From NCBI GenBank assembly GCA_904420125.1, contig CAJFUK010000029.1, positions 53,941 through 117,940 of the forward strand: DNA of 64,000 bases. Direction: 5' to 3'. The stretch is from Candidatus Falkowella caecavicola (GTDB taxonomy: Bacteria > Bacillota > Clostridia > Oscillospirales > Ruminococcaceae). Below, piece by piece: positions 48,901 to 58,168 of this stretch. A program made the position numbers and the translations under genes. The notes below the pieces were generated by a model. The model did not search any database, was not told the DNA's origin, and was given only the letters and a program-made list of their open reading frames with translations. Each line of letters starts with the position of its first letter. Positions within the stretch are counted from its first letter, which is position 1.

Positions 48901-50751
48901 TTATCCGGCATTTTCAAACTGGCTGTTATAAAGTTCCGCATAAAATCCACCTTTTCCCAACAACTCTGTATGGGTGCCGGTTTCTACGATGTCTCCGTCC
49001 CGCATGACCAGAATCATATCCGCATCCCGGATTGTGGACAACCGGTGCGCGATAATAAAGCTGGTACGTCCTTCCATCAGATGATCCATCGCCTTTTGAA
49101 TGGCGATTTCCGTCCGGGTGTCTACACTGGACGTTGCTTCATCCAAAATCAGGATCTTGGGATCAGAGAGAATGGTCCGCGCAATCGTCAGCAGCTGCTT
49201 CTGTCCCTGACTGATATTGGTAACCTCTTCGTTGAGCAGGGTGCCGTAAGCATCCGGCAGGGTTCGTACAAAATGGTCGACCTGTGCTGCCTTCGCCGCC
49301 TGGATGACTTCTTCATCCGTTGCATCCAGCCGCCCATACCGTATGTTTTCCAGAATCGTATCATTATACAGCCAGGTATCCTGCAACACCATGCCAAACA
49401 TATTCCGCAGATCATTCCGCGCAAACTGCCTGATATCATAGCCATCAATCAGGACAGCGCCTTCCGTCACGTCATAGAATCGCATCAGCAGCTTAACCAT
49501 CGTGGTTTTTCCTGCGCCGGTCGGACCGACAATCGCTACCTTTTGCCCTGGCTTGATCATAGCAGAGAAGTCATGGATGATGGTTTTTTCCGGGATATAG
49601 CCAAATTTCACGTGTGCAAAGTATACCTCGCCCTGGATTCCATCCGTAGCTACAGGCTGTTCGGTATCCGGGACCTCCTCGGGCTCTTCCAGAAAAGCAA
49701 AAACCCGTTCTGCCGCCGCTGCGGTCTGCTGCAGCACATTGGAAATGTTAGCGATCTGCGTAATCGGCTGCGTAAACTGCCGTACATATTGAATAAACGC
49801 CTGTATATCACCCACCTGAATCGTCCCGTTGAGGGTCAGAAAACCACCCAGAATACAGATTGCGACATAACCCAGATTGCCGATAAAGTTCATCAGCGGC
49901 ATCATCAATCCGGAGAAGAACTGACTTTTCCATGCGGAGTGATACAGGGCCTGATTAATCGCTTCATAGTCCTCAATACTTTTTGATTCCTGGTTAAAGG
50001 CTTTCACGATTGTATGCGCACCATACATTTCTTCCACATGTCCGTTGGCAGCTCCCAGAAATTCCTGCTGTTTGCGGAAAAAGGGCTGGCTTTTCCGAAC
50101 AACCAGTCCAACGACCACCATGCTCAACGGAAGGATGCACAGGGCAACCAGCGTCATTACGGGACTGATGGAAAACATCATAATCAGGATTCCCACCATG
50201 CTGGTAATACTGGTCACAATTTGAGAAAGGCTCTGATTGAGGGTCTGGGTGACTGTATCCACATCATTGGTGATCCGGCTCAGCACGTCGCCCGACTGTA
50301 CCCGGTCGTAATAGGAAAGCGGTAACCGGTTGATTTTCTGGCTCAAATCCCGCCGCATCGAATAACTGATTTTGGTGGAAACACCGGTCATAATAAATCC
50401 CTGTATACCGGACAGTAAAGCGCTGAGCAGATAGACGCCCAGTAAAAAGAGCAGGGTCTGTGCAATGGAAGCAAAGTCGATGCCCCCGGTACCTGTCAGG
50501 GAAGCCATCACCCCGGCAAACAGGGTATTGGTCGCCTCTGCCAAAATTTTAGGACCGATAATATTGAAGACCGTGGAAGCGGCTGCAAAAAGCAGTCCGG
50601 CTATAATGGCGGGAAAAAAGCGACCCAAATAGCGGGCCAGTTTTCCCATGGATCCTTTAAAATCCTTGGCCTTTTCGCCGGCCATCATCCCAGGAGGACC
50701 TCCCCGATGGCCGGGACCGCCCATCGGTCCGTGTGCTGCTGGTCTGCTCAT
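48901..50751 (-). CDS. ABC exporter half-transporter (multidrug/lipid type), second subunit
   Basis: A 616-aa protein with a Gly/Pro/Met/His-rich N-terminus (about 25 residues), six membrane helices (about 38-330) and a C-terminal ATPase. Walker A is GPTGAGKTTM, the signature is NISQGQKQLLTIARTI (ISQGQ in place of LSGGQ), Walker B is ILILDEATSSVDT and the H-loop is IAHRLS. It forms a heterodimer with the gene upstream; overlap is 4 bp. The MarR repressor suggests an efflux role. Confidence 0.93.
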   Translation of the reverse strand: MSRPAAHGPMGGPGHRGGPPGMMAGEKAKDFKGSMGKLARYLGRFFPAIIAGLLFAAASTVFNIIGPKILAEATNTLFAGVMASLTGTGGIDFASIAQTLLFLLGVYLLSALLSGIQGFIMTGVSTKISYSMRRDLSQKINRLPLSYYDRVQSGDVLSRITNDVDTVTQTLNQSLSQIVTSITSMVGILIMMFSISPVMTLVALCILPLSMVVVGLVVRKSQPFFRKQQEFLGAANGHVEEMYGAHTIVKAFNQESKSIEDYEAINQALYHSAWKSQFFSGLMMPLMNFIGNLGYVAICILGGFLTLNGTIQVGDIQAFIQYVRQFTQPITQIANISNVLQQTAAAAERVFAFLEEPEEVPDTEQPVATDGIQGEVYFAHVKFGYIPEKTIIHDFSAMIKPGQKVAIVGPTGAGKTTMVKLLMRFYDVTEGAVLIDGYDIRQFARNDLRNMFGMVLQDTWLYNDTILENIRYGRLDATDEEVIQAAKAAQVDHFVRTLPDAYGTLLNEEVTNISQGQKQLLTIARTILSDPKILILDEATSSVDTRTEIAIQKAMDHLMEGRTSFIIAHRLSTIRDADMILVMRDGDIVETGTHTELLGKGGFYAELYNSQFENAG

Positions 50752-52979
50752 CCTAACTCCTCCTTTGAAAGCTGGCTTTCAGCAATTTCCCGATAAGCCG
50801 CACAGTTTTTTAACAATTGTTCATGCGTGCCGATTCCGGCAATTTTCCCCTCATCCAGAACAATAATCTGTTCGGCATGCATGATGGTGGACACACGCTG
50901 GGCCACCAGCAAAACCGTTGATTCTGCCGTATCCTGTTTCAGGGCTGCACGCAGTTTGGCGTCTGTTTTAAAGTCCAGCGCAGAAAAGCTGTCATCAAAA
51001 ATATAAATCGGGGCTTTTTTGACCAACGCGCGGGCAATCGAAAGCCGTTGTCTCTGACCGCCCGATACGTTGCCGCCTCCCTGCGCAATCGACGTATCAT
51101 AACCCTCCGGCAAACGGCTGATAAACTCGCTGGCCTGTGCCGTATTACAGGCAGCCTCCAGATCTGCGTCGTCCGCAGAAGCATTCCCGTACTGCAGGTT
51201 GGAACGGATATCTCCGCTCAACAGGATCCCTTTCTGGGGCACATATCCAATATTATCCCGCAGTTCTTTTTGGGGCAGGTTGCGGATATCGATCCCGTCA
51301 ATGGTAATACTGCCCTGGGTCACGTCATAAAAGCGCGGCAGAAGGTTGACAAGGGTGGACTTTCCGCTACCGGTACTGCCGATAAACGCCGTTGTCTGGC
51401 CGGGATATGCTGTAAAACTGATATTTTGCAGCACATTTTCATCCGCACCATCATAAGAGAAACTCACATCATGAAATGCAACGACGCCCTTTGCCCGGTT
51501 GCCGTCAAAATGCTGGGGTTGTTCCGGATCATGGATGGCACAGGAGCTTTCCAGTACCTCCGCAATTCTCTGCGCGGATACGCTGGCTCTTGGAATCATC
51601 ACAAACATCATGCTGATCATGAGAAAACTCATGATAATCTGCATCGCGTACTGGATAAATGCCATCATATCACCAACCTGCATGGTGGCCGCTTCAATTT
51701 GGTGGCCGCCGACCCAGATAATCAGGAGGCTGACTCCGTTCATGATGAGTGTCATGATCGGCATGAGCATGACCATCACCCGGTTGGCAAAGAGGGTATT
51801 GCTGGTCAGATCCCGATTGGCCTGATCAAACCGTTTTTCTTCAAACGCCTGGTTGGAGAAAGCGCGGATGACCATCATACCGGATAAATTTTCCCGGCTG
51901 ACAAGGTTGAGCCGGTCCACAAGCGCCTGCATCTTTTTAAAACGGGGCATGGCAACATTGAGCATCACCAGCATCACACCCAGCAAAATCACAACCGCCA
52001 GTGCAATAATCCAGGACATACTCACCGACTTCTGTAACGCCATGATCGTGCCGCCGATACCCATGATCGGCGCATAACAGACCATCCGCAGCCCCATGGT
52101 GATCAGCATCTGCACCTGCATAACGTCATTGGTACTCCGGGTGATCAGACTGGCTGTTGAAAAACGGTCAAATTCCGTGTTGGTAAAATCGGATACCTTC
52201 CGAAAAATATCCCGCCGTAAGTTTCTGGCCATCCCGGCACCCGCACGGCTGGCGCAGAATCCAACGCCGATCGCACAGATCATCAGCGCCGCAGCCATCA
52301 GCAGCATTTTCCCTCCGGTACGCAGAATATACCGCGTCTGAATAGCGCCGGTGTCTGCTCCCAACTGCTGATAAAAGCTTTTGACAAATACGGCCGCAGT
52401 CTGTTCGGTGATGCTGTCCATAGCCACTGCCGCCGCCGCAATGGCAGGTTCCAGCGATGCATCAGGTACCGCAGCCAGCATTCCGGATACCTGCTCGAGC
52501 ATTTCCGGCGTAAAGCCTTCCGCCGCATCCTCCTGATCCGAAACAGCGCCTTCCTGCGGTATGGACTGAGAAATAAACTGCACCATCGCATACATGCTGC
52601 GTGCCATCACCGTATCCAATCTCTCGAGTTCATCATCGGCGGCTTCTTTTCGGACCAGAACATCCTGTCCGTCCGCCAGCGGGTAATCCTTCAGCAAATC
52701 TTCCGCGGCCGTACCCGTCAGCTCATCCGCGTTCTGATAATATGACTGGACAAACGTCCGGTCCTCCTGCGTCATAAAACGTTGTAAAAGCGCGAATATG
52801 TCCGCACGAACCGCCTTGGGCGCACTTTCCTCAATGCCTCCCTGCTGAATACCGACATTGACAATATCGCTCATTAAATTCGGCAGATTCAAGTCCAGTA
52901 CAGCCTGACAAAACAGCAGAACAAACGCCGCCGCCAAAAGCCCCGCAAAAGGCTTTAAATATGGGGTTAATTTTTTCAC
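50748..52979 (-). CDS. ABC exporter half-transporter with large outside insertion, first subunit
   Basis: A 743-aa half-transporter. Helix 1 (about 12-30) is followed by an unusual outside segment of about 190 acidic residues before helix 2 (about 230-250), then four more helices and the ATPase. Walker A is GSTGSGKSTLVNLL, the signature is VSGGQRQRLSIARAL, Walker B is IYIFDDSFSALDF (Asp where the partner has Glu, so this site is probably degenerate). The start is GTG 52979 with AGGAGGG 7 bases upstream. It follows marR by 4 bp. Confidence 0.92.
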   Translation of the reverse strand: MKKLTPYLKPFAGLLAAAFVLLFCQAVLDLNLPNLMSDIVNVGIQQGGIEESAPKAVRADIFALLQRFMTQEDRTFVQSYYQNADELTGTAAEDLLKDYPLADGQDVLVRKEAADDELERLDTVMARSMYAMVQFISQSIPQEGAVSDQEDAAEGFTPEMLEQVSGMLAAVPDASLEPAIAAAAVAMDSITEQTAAVFVKSFYQQLGADTGAIQTRYILRTGGKMLLMAAALMICAIGVGFCASRAGAGMARNLRRDIFRKVSDFTNTEFDRFSTASLITRSTNDVMQVQMLITMGLRMVCYAPIMGIGGTIMALQKSVSMSWIIALAVVILLGVMLVMLNVAMPRFKKMQALVDRLNLVSRENLSGMMVIRAFSNQAFEEKRFDQANRDLTSNTLFANRVMVMLMPIMTLIMNGVSLLIIWVGGHQIEAATMQVGDMMAFIQYAMQIIMSFLMISMMFVMIPRASVSAQRIAEVLESSCAIHDPEQPQHFDGNRAKGVVAFHDVSFSYDGADENVLQNISFTAYPGQTTAFIGSTGSGKSTLVNLLPRFYDVTQGSITIDGIDIRNLPQKELRDNIGYVPQKGILLSGDIRSNLQYGNASADDADLEAACNTAQASEFISRLPEGYDTSIAQGGGNVSGGQRQRLSIARALVKKAPIYIFDDSFSALDFKTDAKLRAALKQDTAESTVLLVAQRVSTIMHAEQIIVLDEGKIAGIGTHEQLLKNCAAYREIAESQLSKEELG

Positions 52980-52983
52980 AGAC

Positions 52984-53469
52984 TTATCCCTCCTGGTCAA
53001 CTGATAAGGTATTGATCGCATCAATGGCGTCTGCCAGATCCTGCAGAAGCAACAGAAGCTGCCGGGTTTTCTCTGTCCCAAGCAGATTGAGTGTCTCCGC
53101 CGTTCGGTGATCAAACCGTTCGGCCGCCTGATGCACCAGGCTCTGCCCCTGTTCTGTCAGCTGTAGATAAATGACCCGCCGGTCTCCGTTTTTAGAGTCG
53201 CGCCGAACCAGGCCGGCCTCTTCCAGCATGTTGATCTTCTGGCTGACCGCCGGCAAAGAATGGTGCAGTTCTCTGGCCAGATCGGTGATCTTCACGCCTC
53301 CCGTACAGGCAGTTTCTCTGGTCAGGTGCTGTAAAGCCATTAAAACGCCGAACTGGGATTTGCTCAAAGATTGGCAAGGTGTAAATTTCTCCCAGCTCTT
53401 CCGCACCCGGTCCATGGCCAAAAAAAATTCCATGGCGACCGCATGCGCTGTCTGGTCTGCGTTGGACAC
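52984..53469 (-). CDS. MarR-family transcriptional regulator
   Basis: A 161-aa winged-helix regulator. The wing and recognition helix read TDLARELHHSLPAVSQKINMLEEAG and VRRDSKNGDRRVIYLQLTEQG in part. It starts a three-gene operon with the ABC exporter. The frame opens at ATG 53499, but GTG 53469 has AGGAGG 7 bases before it. It probably represses the operon through the inverted repeat at 53504-53540 until an inducing drug or metabolite binds. Confidence 0.92.
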   Translation of the reverse strand: MSNADQTAHAVAMEFFLAMDRVRKSWEKFTPCQSLSKSQFGVLMALQHLTRETACTGGVKITDLARELHHSLPAVSQKINMLEEAGLVRRDSKNGDRRVIYLQLTEQGQSLVHQAAERFDHRTAETLNLLGTEKTRQLLLLLQDLADAIDAINTLSVDQEG

Positions 53470-53503
53470 AATCATCCCTCCTGCTAAATAGCTAAGCATC
53501 TTA

Positions 53504-53540
53504 ATTATTAAGTATATTAATATTTAATACGCTTAATAAT
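53504..53540 (-). promoter_or_regulatory. Inverted repeat operator before the MarR-ABC operon
   Basis: Arms of 17 bp (53504-53520 and 53524-53540) match at 15 positions around the centre TAT; outer parts are ATTATTAAG/CTTAATAAT. It covers a minus-strand TATACT box, so binding there would block transcription. Long AT-rich dyads are typical MarR sites. Confidence 0.78.
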
Positions 53541-53641
53541 TTTAACAAAATCTACTAGGGCTGTCAATGCGGTTGGTACAGATTTTTTGTAAACAATTTT
53601 TATCTTTTTGTGAACAAATTTTCTCATTGGCGCATAAAAAA

Positions 53642-53678
53642 GCACAGATGCCCCGACATATTCGGGAGGCATCTGTGC
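53642..53678 (-). terminator. Terminator of the formate/nitrite transporter gene
   Basis: GCACAGATGCC pairs with GGCATCTGTGC, with an inner CCGA/TCGG stem. On the minus strand TTTTTTATG follows. Confidence 0.82.
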
Positions 53679-53735
53679 CTGCCGGTCGAAAGTTCCGACC
53701 GCTATCCGCCTTGCAAAATACGGCCCGCGCCTGCC

Positions 53736-54587
53736 TTAGCCAGCGTCCGATCCGCGTTTTTTCCTTTGATGAATGATATAAAGCGGACAGGCAACAAACA
53801 CCATACCGCCAAGAATATTTCCGATTGTCACAAACAACAGGTTTTGCAGCAGCCCATCGACCGGATGGATTGCTTCCAGCATCGCGGACGAAATACCATA
53901 TAGTTCTTCGGCCTTAGCAGCATAGACTGTATTTCCTCCAGCCAACAGGCCGACCGAAATAGAAAACATATTGGCCACACAATGTTCAAATCCGCAGATT
54001 ACAAATGACATAATTGGGAAAAAGATCGCCCAGATTTTTCCTGTCACTGATCGAGCCGCCGCCGCCGCCAGCACGGCAAAACACACCAGTATGTTACAGA
54101 GAATCCCCGAACAGATCGCTTTTGGCAGCCCAATCTGCACCTTCTGATATGCTGTCTGAATAAAATATGCATCCAGCGCACCGGATGTTGCGTCCAGCAT
54201 ACCGCTGTAATAAACCAATACACTGACCATCACAGCGCCTAAAAAGTTGGAAAACCATACGATGCCCAAAACTCTAACCATCGAAAGAACACTGATCTTC
54301 CTGCGGATAACACAGGAAACCATCAGACAGTCTCCGGTAAAAAGTTCTCCGCCGGCCAGTACGACAAGGATTAACCCGACCGGGAAAATCATTCCGGCAA
54401 TCCATTTGGCCAGCCCCGGGTCTGCCATCTGATAAACGGCAGCGCTGCTGGCCGCTCCGCCGATCGCAATAAAAAAACCGGCTAAAATTCCGGAAAAAAC
54501 CAGCTTGTATACCGGAAGCGCCGCCTTTTTGACACCGGCTTCCATATGGATCTCAAATAATTCAGATGGCAAGAATGTTTCCTGCAT
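53736..54587 (-). CDS. Formate/nitrite transporter (FocA/NirC family)
   Basis: A 283-aa channel of the FNT family with six membrane helices. Typical pieces are KLVFSGILAGFFIAIGG, GGELFTGDCLMV in the pore region, WFSNFLGAV and CGFEHCVANM. It moves formate, nitrite or hydrosulfide across the membrane. No pyruvate-formate lyase gene is next to it. ATG 54587 has GGGGAG 9 bases upstream. Confidence 0.94.
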   Translation of the reverse strand: MQETFLPSELFEIHMEAGVKKAALPVYKLVFSGILAGFFIAIGGAASSAAVYQMADPGLAKWIAGMIFPVGLILVVLAGGELFTGDCLMVSCVIRRKISVLSMVRVLGIVWFSNFLGAVMVSVLVYYSGMLDATSGALDAYFIQTAYQKVQIGLPKAICSGILCNILVCFAVLAAAAARSVTGKIWAIFFPIMSFVICGFEHCVANMFSISVGLLAGGNTVYAAKAEELYGISSAMLEAIHPVDGLLQNLLFVTIGNILGGMVFVACPLYIIHQRKKRGSDAG

Positions 54588-54665
54588 TCCTGTATCTCCC
54601 CTCTAAAACCGATCCGACCGCCAGGCCGGCCGGTCATATTCATTTTCGCAAAATCAAATTGCGTT

Positions 54666-54683
54666 CTATACAATCTTGTATAG
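54666..54683. promoter_or_regulatory. 18-bp palindrome upstream of the FNT gene
   Basis: CTATACAATCTTGTATAG has perfect 8-bp arms around TC, about 80 bp before the FNT start. It may be an operator of an unknown regulator. Confidence 0.5.
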
Positions 54684-54815
54684 GCCATTTGGTTCTATAT
54701 TTATTTGTTTCTAACGGCCATACTTCTATGGCCCGTTTCTGCTGGTGTTATCAATCTGTTCGCATGGAATTGTCATCAAACTGCAAATGAGGATTTGTAT
54801 ATCCTTTGAAAAATA

Positions 54816-55364
54816 CTATCCTCGAATCAATGCCGTTTTACTTGCAATTTTCTCTTTTATTGCCGAAACTGTATCTTGAATGGAAAAGTTTGTTGTGTCT
54901 ATCATATTTGTTTCATATGTTCCAAGATCACGAAATTGTTGCCACATGGTTTCAACTAAGGCAATATTCGTTTCTCGATCTAATTTTGAGCGGTGAATCG
55001 CTCTTTTCATAGTTTCTTCTTTATTGGCTCTCAAAATGATGTAGTGTACTTCATAACCCTCTTGAACCATATTTAGCCACGGTTCCAAAAACCACGGGCC
55101 GATGATTCCGTCTACAATCACATCATATCCACCACGGGCATAACGCTTTGCCGCTTCCAAAAAAGCCTCTATCACAATCAGGTTTTGCTCATTTGATTCC
55201 GGTAAATAAGGTGGTATTGCTCCCTTGCTCAGATAATGGTAAAAATCATCGGTATACATATGCACAGATTTTTCCATATCAGATTCTTGAGCAACGATTG
55301 CTGACGTTGTACTTTTCCCCGTCCCCGGTGCTCCAGTGATGACAACAATTCTTCCCTGTTTCAT
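54816..55364 (-). CDS. P-loop kinase/phosphotransferase-like protein
   Basis: A 182-aa protein of the AAA_33/zeta-toxin-like nucleotide kinase group. Walker A is GAPGTGKSTTS (about residue 11). VIVDGIIGPWFLEPW fits the Walker B and substrate-binding region, and the lid is R-rich (RAIHRSKLDRETN). Related proteins phosphorylate small molecules, including antibiotics (chloramphenicol phosphotransferase-like), but the substrate here is unknown. It stands alone. Confidence 0.82.
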   Translation of the reverse strand: MKQGRIVVITGAPGTGKSTTSAIVAQESDMEKSVHMYTDDFYHYLSKGAIPPYLPESNEQNLIVIEAFLEAAKRYARGGYDVIVDGIIGPWFLEPWLNMVQEGYEVHYIILRANKEETMKRAIHRSKLDRETNIALVETMWQQFRDLGTYETNMIDTTNFSIQDTVSAIKEKIASKTALIRG

Positions 55365-55461
55365 GAATGGATCCCTCCAAATTCCAATTTATCTCAGTTG
55401 CCAGCTAAAAGCTCCGTATTTTTAAAAAAATTCCTCCTGATGGATGCTCTAACCTGATATA

Positions 55462-55590
55462 TTTTCCCTTGTTTTTGCCCATATGGGCCGAAATAAGAAA
55501 ATTTCGTCAGGCAGCAACCTGCTTTTTCGGCCGAGTAATAAGCGCTTAGTTCTTAAAAGTGAAATACACCCTTCACACAAACCTGCGGCT
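55462..55590. repeat. Intergenic repeat copy A
   Basis: This stretch shares several blocks with 56543-56673 in the same order and orientation: CCTTGTTTTTGCCC followed by GCCGAAA, then TGCTTTTTC with GCCGA, then GAAATACACC and AAACC. The middle is diverged. The two copies flank the zincin-like gene. No protein or RNA family is recognised. Confidence 0.6.
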
Positions 55591-55636
55591 GTACTTCGGT
55601 TATTTCGCTTCTTACAAAGAACCAATTGGCAGCCTG

Positions 55637-56524
55637 TCAAACGATCGACGTGCGTAAATTCATTTTTTCATGATCAAAAAACGCATCTAAATTTTCGGGA
55701 ACAGCTCCGTTCAAAATCCTATCCGTCAGTTTACGCACCATATATTCTTCAAAGGCATTCAATTTTCCTGTTTGGCTGCCACTCAGATAATACGAGTCAT
55801 CCAGATCGGGATTTACAAAATTACAGTGCAAAATTTCATCTTTTCTGTTCTCAACAACCGGGTGTACTGAGTGATGAATAAACTCATGTATGACGGATTC
55901 TTCACTGAGCGCACCCGAACAAAATATAAACGTTTGATCTTTCCAGTGATAATCCGCAGAATACGCACACTTTATCGGATTAAGAACAACTTGTATGCTT
56001 TGAAAAGGAGAATTAAATTTTTCCTTACAAAGCACAAGAATATCCTCAATTCTTCTTAACTCATTTTGATATTTTTTGTTCTGATCTTCTATCCAGGCGT
56101 TTTCCCATTCCAAATAGCGGCTAAAACAGTTACTTTGAAAGACATCTTTTAGGGCTGTCGGAAATTGCAAAATCCAATTCCAAAATGTCTCATTTCTTTC
56201 TATGTCAGATATGTTCTTAGCAGATAGAATATTACTTTTATATGTGTCAAAATCCACAAAACATGCTCGAGGTAAATCCATATAAAATGTGGCTGTTTCT
56301 AACATGGCCGCTCTTGGCCAATACGGATAAACCTCACAAGTATTCTGCCTGACTTCCGAAAAAAAGCCATATTCACGACGATCCGACATGATAAAGCTAC
56401 ACAGCTTGTTTACCGTAGGCGCATCATGTTCGACAGCATAGAAGTCATATCCGCATTGTAATAAAGCAAAATAAATTGCTGAAATCGCTGTATTATTTGA
56501 AATCAAAAGTTTTTTATATTCCAT
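55637..56524 (-). CDS. Zincin-like protein with HEFIHH motif, unknown
   Basis: A 295-aa soluble protein with no signal peptide. Residues near 220 read SVIHEFIHHSVHP, an HExxH zinc-peptidase motif (HEFIH). A Glu/Asp-rich region follows (NPDLDDSYYL, NAFEEYMV) that could supply a third ligand. The rest matches nothing I recognise. The frame opens at 56578; ATG 56524 with AAGGATG upstream is preferred, and the extra residues belong to repeat copy B. A metallopeptidase-like or antitoxin-ImmA-like role is possible but unproven. Confidence 0.72.
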   Translation of the reverse strand: MEYKKLLISNNTAISAIYFALLQCGYDFYAVEHDAPTVNKLCSFIMSDRREYGFFSEVRQNTCEVYPYWPRAAMLETATFYMDLPRACFVDFDTYKSNILSAKNISDIERNETFWNWILQFPTALKDVFQSNCFSRYLEWENAWIEDQNKKYQNELRRIEDILVLCKEKFNSPFQSIQVVLNPIKCAYSADYHWKDQTFIFCSGALSEESVIHEFIHHSVHPVVENRKDEILHCNFVNPDLDDSYYLSGSQTGKLNAFEEYMVRKLTDRILNGAVPENLDAFFDHEKMNLRTSIV

Positions 56525-56542
56525 CCAACATCCTTCCCCATT

Positions 56543-56673
56543 GTTTTTCCTTGTTTTTGCCCTTACGAGCCGAAACAAGGGAATTGCCTCTCAAAATTAC
56601 ACAACTGCTTTTTCAGCCGATAAAAGCAGTTGCTGTTTGAGAGCGAAATACACCTCTCGCATAAACCAGCGGT
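56543..56673. repeat. Intergenic repeat copy B, strongly structured
   Basis: It shares blocks with copy A at 55462-55590. It can fold into nested stems: CAACTGCTTTT/AAAAGCAGTTG (56602-56612 with 56622-56632) inside CTCTCAAA/TTTGAGAG. A perfect 15-bp hairpin lies at its left-hand gene side (56653-56667 with 56671-56685). It resembles a small repeated intergenic element. Confidence 0.6.
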
Positions 56674-56757
56674 TTATGCGAGAGGGATTTCATCTTCTGA
56701 AGTATTAAACGATTACCCCTATATCGTGTTTTGGCAGCGCTGATTTTTTAGCGCAAC

Positions 56758-58050
56758 TCATCTTGAAAGAGTATTCTCGCACCATTGATATTTTTGTAGC
56801 CTTAAGTTAAAGATCAAGCATACCAAAACCCCGACAATACCGATAATAAAAAACAGCATGGCTGCGCCTGCACCCTTGTTTTCTCCGAAAAGGGATACCA
56901 ATAGGCTGTTCGCCGTCTGTGCAGCCATTAGCGGTTCAAAAACTTTATCCACAAACAGACCGCCCATCAAAAAACCTATGGGTATAGTAAAAAATTGCAG
57001 TGTGTTGCGGCAGGAGTAAACACGTCCCTGCATATTGAGGGGTATACTGCTTCGAAAGATCACATCTAAATTTGCATTCATAAGCGGTATGAATAACCAG
57101 CCTAAAACAGCCCCGATGCACCAAATCAACGGTGTTTTTCCAAAAGCCAGAAGGAAATTCTCACTGCTCATTGAAAAAAGCAAAGCGAAGGAAATGACCT
57201 TGACCCGATTTTTCGGTGCGGGGAGAAGTGTAACAAGCACACTACCCACCAGCGTTGCGACACCGACACATGTGTTGACGATTCCCAAAACCGTTTCCCC
57301 GCCGTTTTGTTTAGATAATATCATCGCAGGAAGCGCTGCATCGTATACAGATGCTACCAAATTGATACACCCCAAATACAAAATCAAGGTCAATATCAAT
57401 GGATTATCTCTGAGCCATGCCATCCCCTGTCGGGCTGCTGTCAGCAGTTTTTCCGATTCCTGCTTTGATCCGTTGTTTTCAGGGATCTGTATCAACAACA
57501 ACAGTGTCAGAAAGGCGAATGCAAAGGTGATCAAATCAATGGCAATCACGGCGTCTATCCCGGCAAATGCAAACAAAGCGGTAGCCAGAATAGGCGTCAG
57601 GATCGAGTTGAGTGACTGAGAGAATGAACGCAGTCCGCTGGTTTTCTGATAATAGTTTTTGGGGATCAGCAGTGTCGTCGCCACCTCGCTTGCAGGCTGC
57701 TGAATGGTATTCATCAGTCCGTTCAGGGCGTTCAAAATATACAGGTGCCACGCATTCAGAGCATCGGCTTTGATAAGAAGAAAAACAATAACGGTGCTCA
57801 GCGCCGCAAGAAGATCGCAGACGAGCATGGTGCACTTTTTGTTCCACTGGTCGCTCAAAGCACCTGCAAATATGCTCATGATCACATAAGGCGCATACGA
57901 ACAGACCGATAAAAGCGCAGTTCCGAGTGCAGAGCCACTGCGAAGATAGAGCCATAATACCAACGCATAGCTTGTCATTCCGCTGCCAAGCGCAGAAAGA
58001 GCCTGCGTACCCCAAAGCAACAGATACGGTATAAGTTGTTTTATTTTCAT
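56758..58050 (-). CDS. MFS efflux transporter
   Basis: A 430-aa major-facilitator protein with 12 predicted helices. Early text YALVLWLYLRSGSALGTALL and the loop GALSDQWNKK (motif A-like) match the Mef/enterobactin-exporter-like MFS group; VGSVLVTLL and NLDVIFRSSIPLNMQGRVYS are typical of macrolide-type pumps. The frame opens at 58155; ATG 58050 with AAAGGAG about 11 bases upstream is chosen. A leader peptide with competing hairpins precedes it, the usual plan of inducible drug-resistance genes. Confidence 0.88.
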   Translation of the reverse strand: MKIKQLIPYLLLWGTQALSALGSGMTSYALVLWLYLRSGSALGTALLSVCSYAPYVIMSIFAGALSDQWNKKCTMLVCDLLAALSTVIVFLLIKADALNAWHLYILNALNGLMNTIQQPASEVATTLLIPKNYYQKTSGLRSFSQSLNSILTPILATALFAFAGIDAVIAIDLITFAFAFLTLLLLIQIPENNGSKQESEKLLTAARQGMAWLRDNPLILTLILYLGCINLVASVYDAALPAMILSKQNGGETVLGIVNTCVGVATLVGSVLVTLLPAPKNRVKVISFALLFSMSSENFLLAFGKTPLIWCIGAVLGWLFIPLMNANLDVIFRSSIPLNMQGRVYSCRNTLQFFTIPIGFLMGGLFVDKVFEPLMAAQTANSLLVSLFGENKGAGAAMLFFIIGIVGVLVCLIFNLRLQKYQWCENTLSR

Positions 58051-58085
58051 AATTGACTTTGCTCCTTTGATTTTTAGTAAATCAA

Positions 58086-58165
58086 AATGCAAAGCCCGAG
58101 GACTTGAATGATTCCTCCATGCAGTGTCCTCAAACTTTGCATGGAGCAGATACAATGCAAAGTTT
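58086..58165 (-). promoter_or_regulatory. Attenuator-like leader of the MFS pump
   Basis: In the mRNA, AAACTTTGCAT (58165-58155) pairs with ATGCAAAGTTT (58142-58132), which can instead pair with the later GCTTTGCAT (near 58094-58087). CCATGCA and TGCATGG, and GAGGAC and GTCCTC, form further options. TGCTCC and ACTTTGC in the leader also match GGAGCA and GCAAAGT at the pump's ribosome site, so that site could be masked. Confidence 0.65.
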
Positions 58166-58168
58166 CAC
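58130..58168 (-). CDS. Leader peptide upstream of the MFS pump
   Basis: A 12-codon frame, GTG start, encodes MKLCIVSAPCKV. It has a perfect AGGAGGG ribosome site (58176-58182) 7 bases upstream, better than that of the pump itself. Two arms of the competing hairpins lie inside it. Ribosome stalling on such peptides switches on Erm, Mef and similar resistance genes. The inducer here is not known. Confidence 0.65.
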   Translation of the reverse strand: MKLCIVSAPCKV

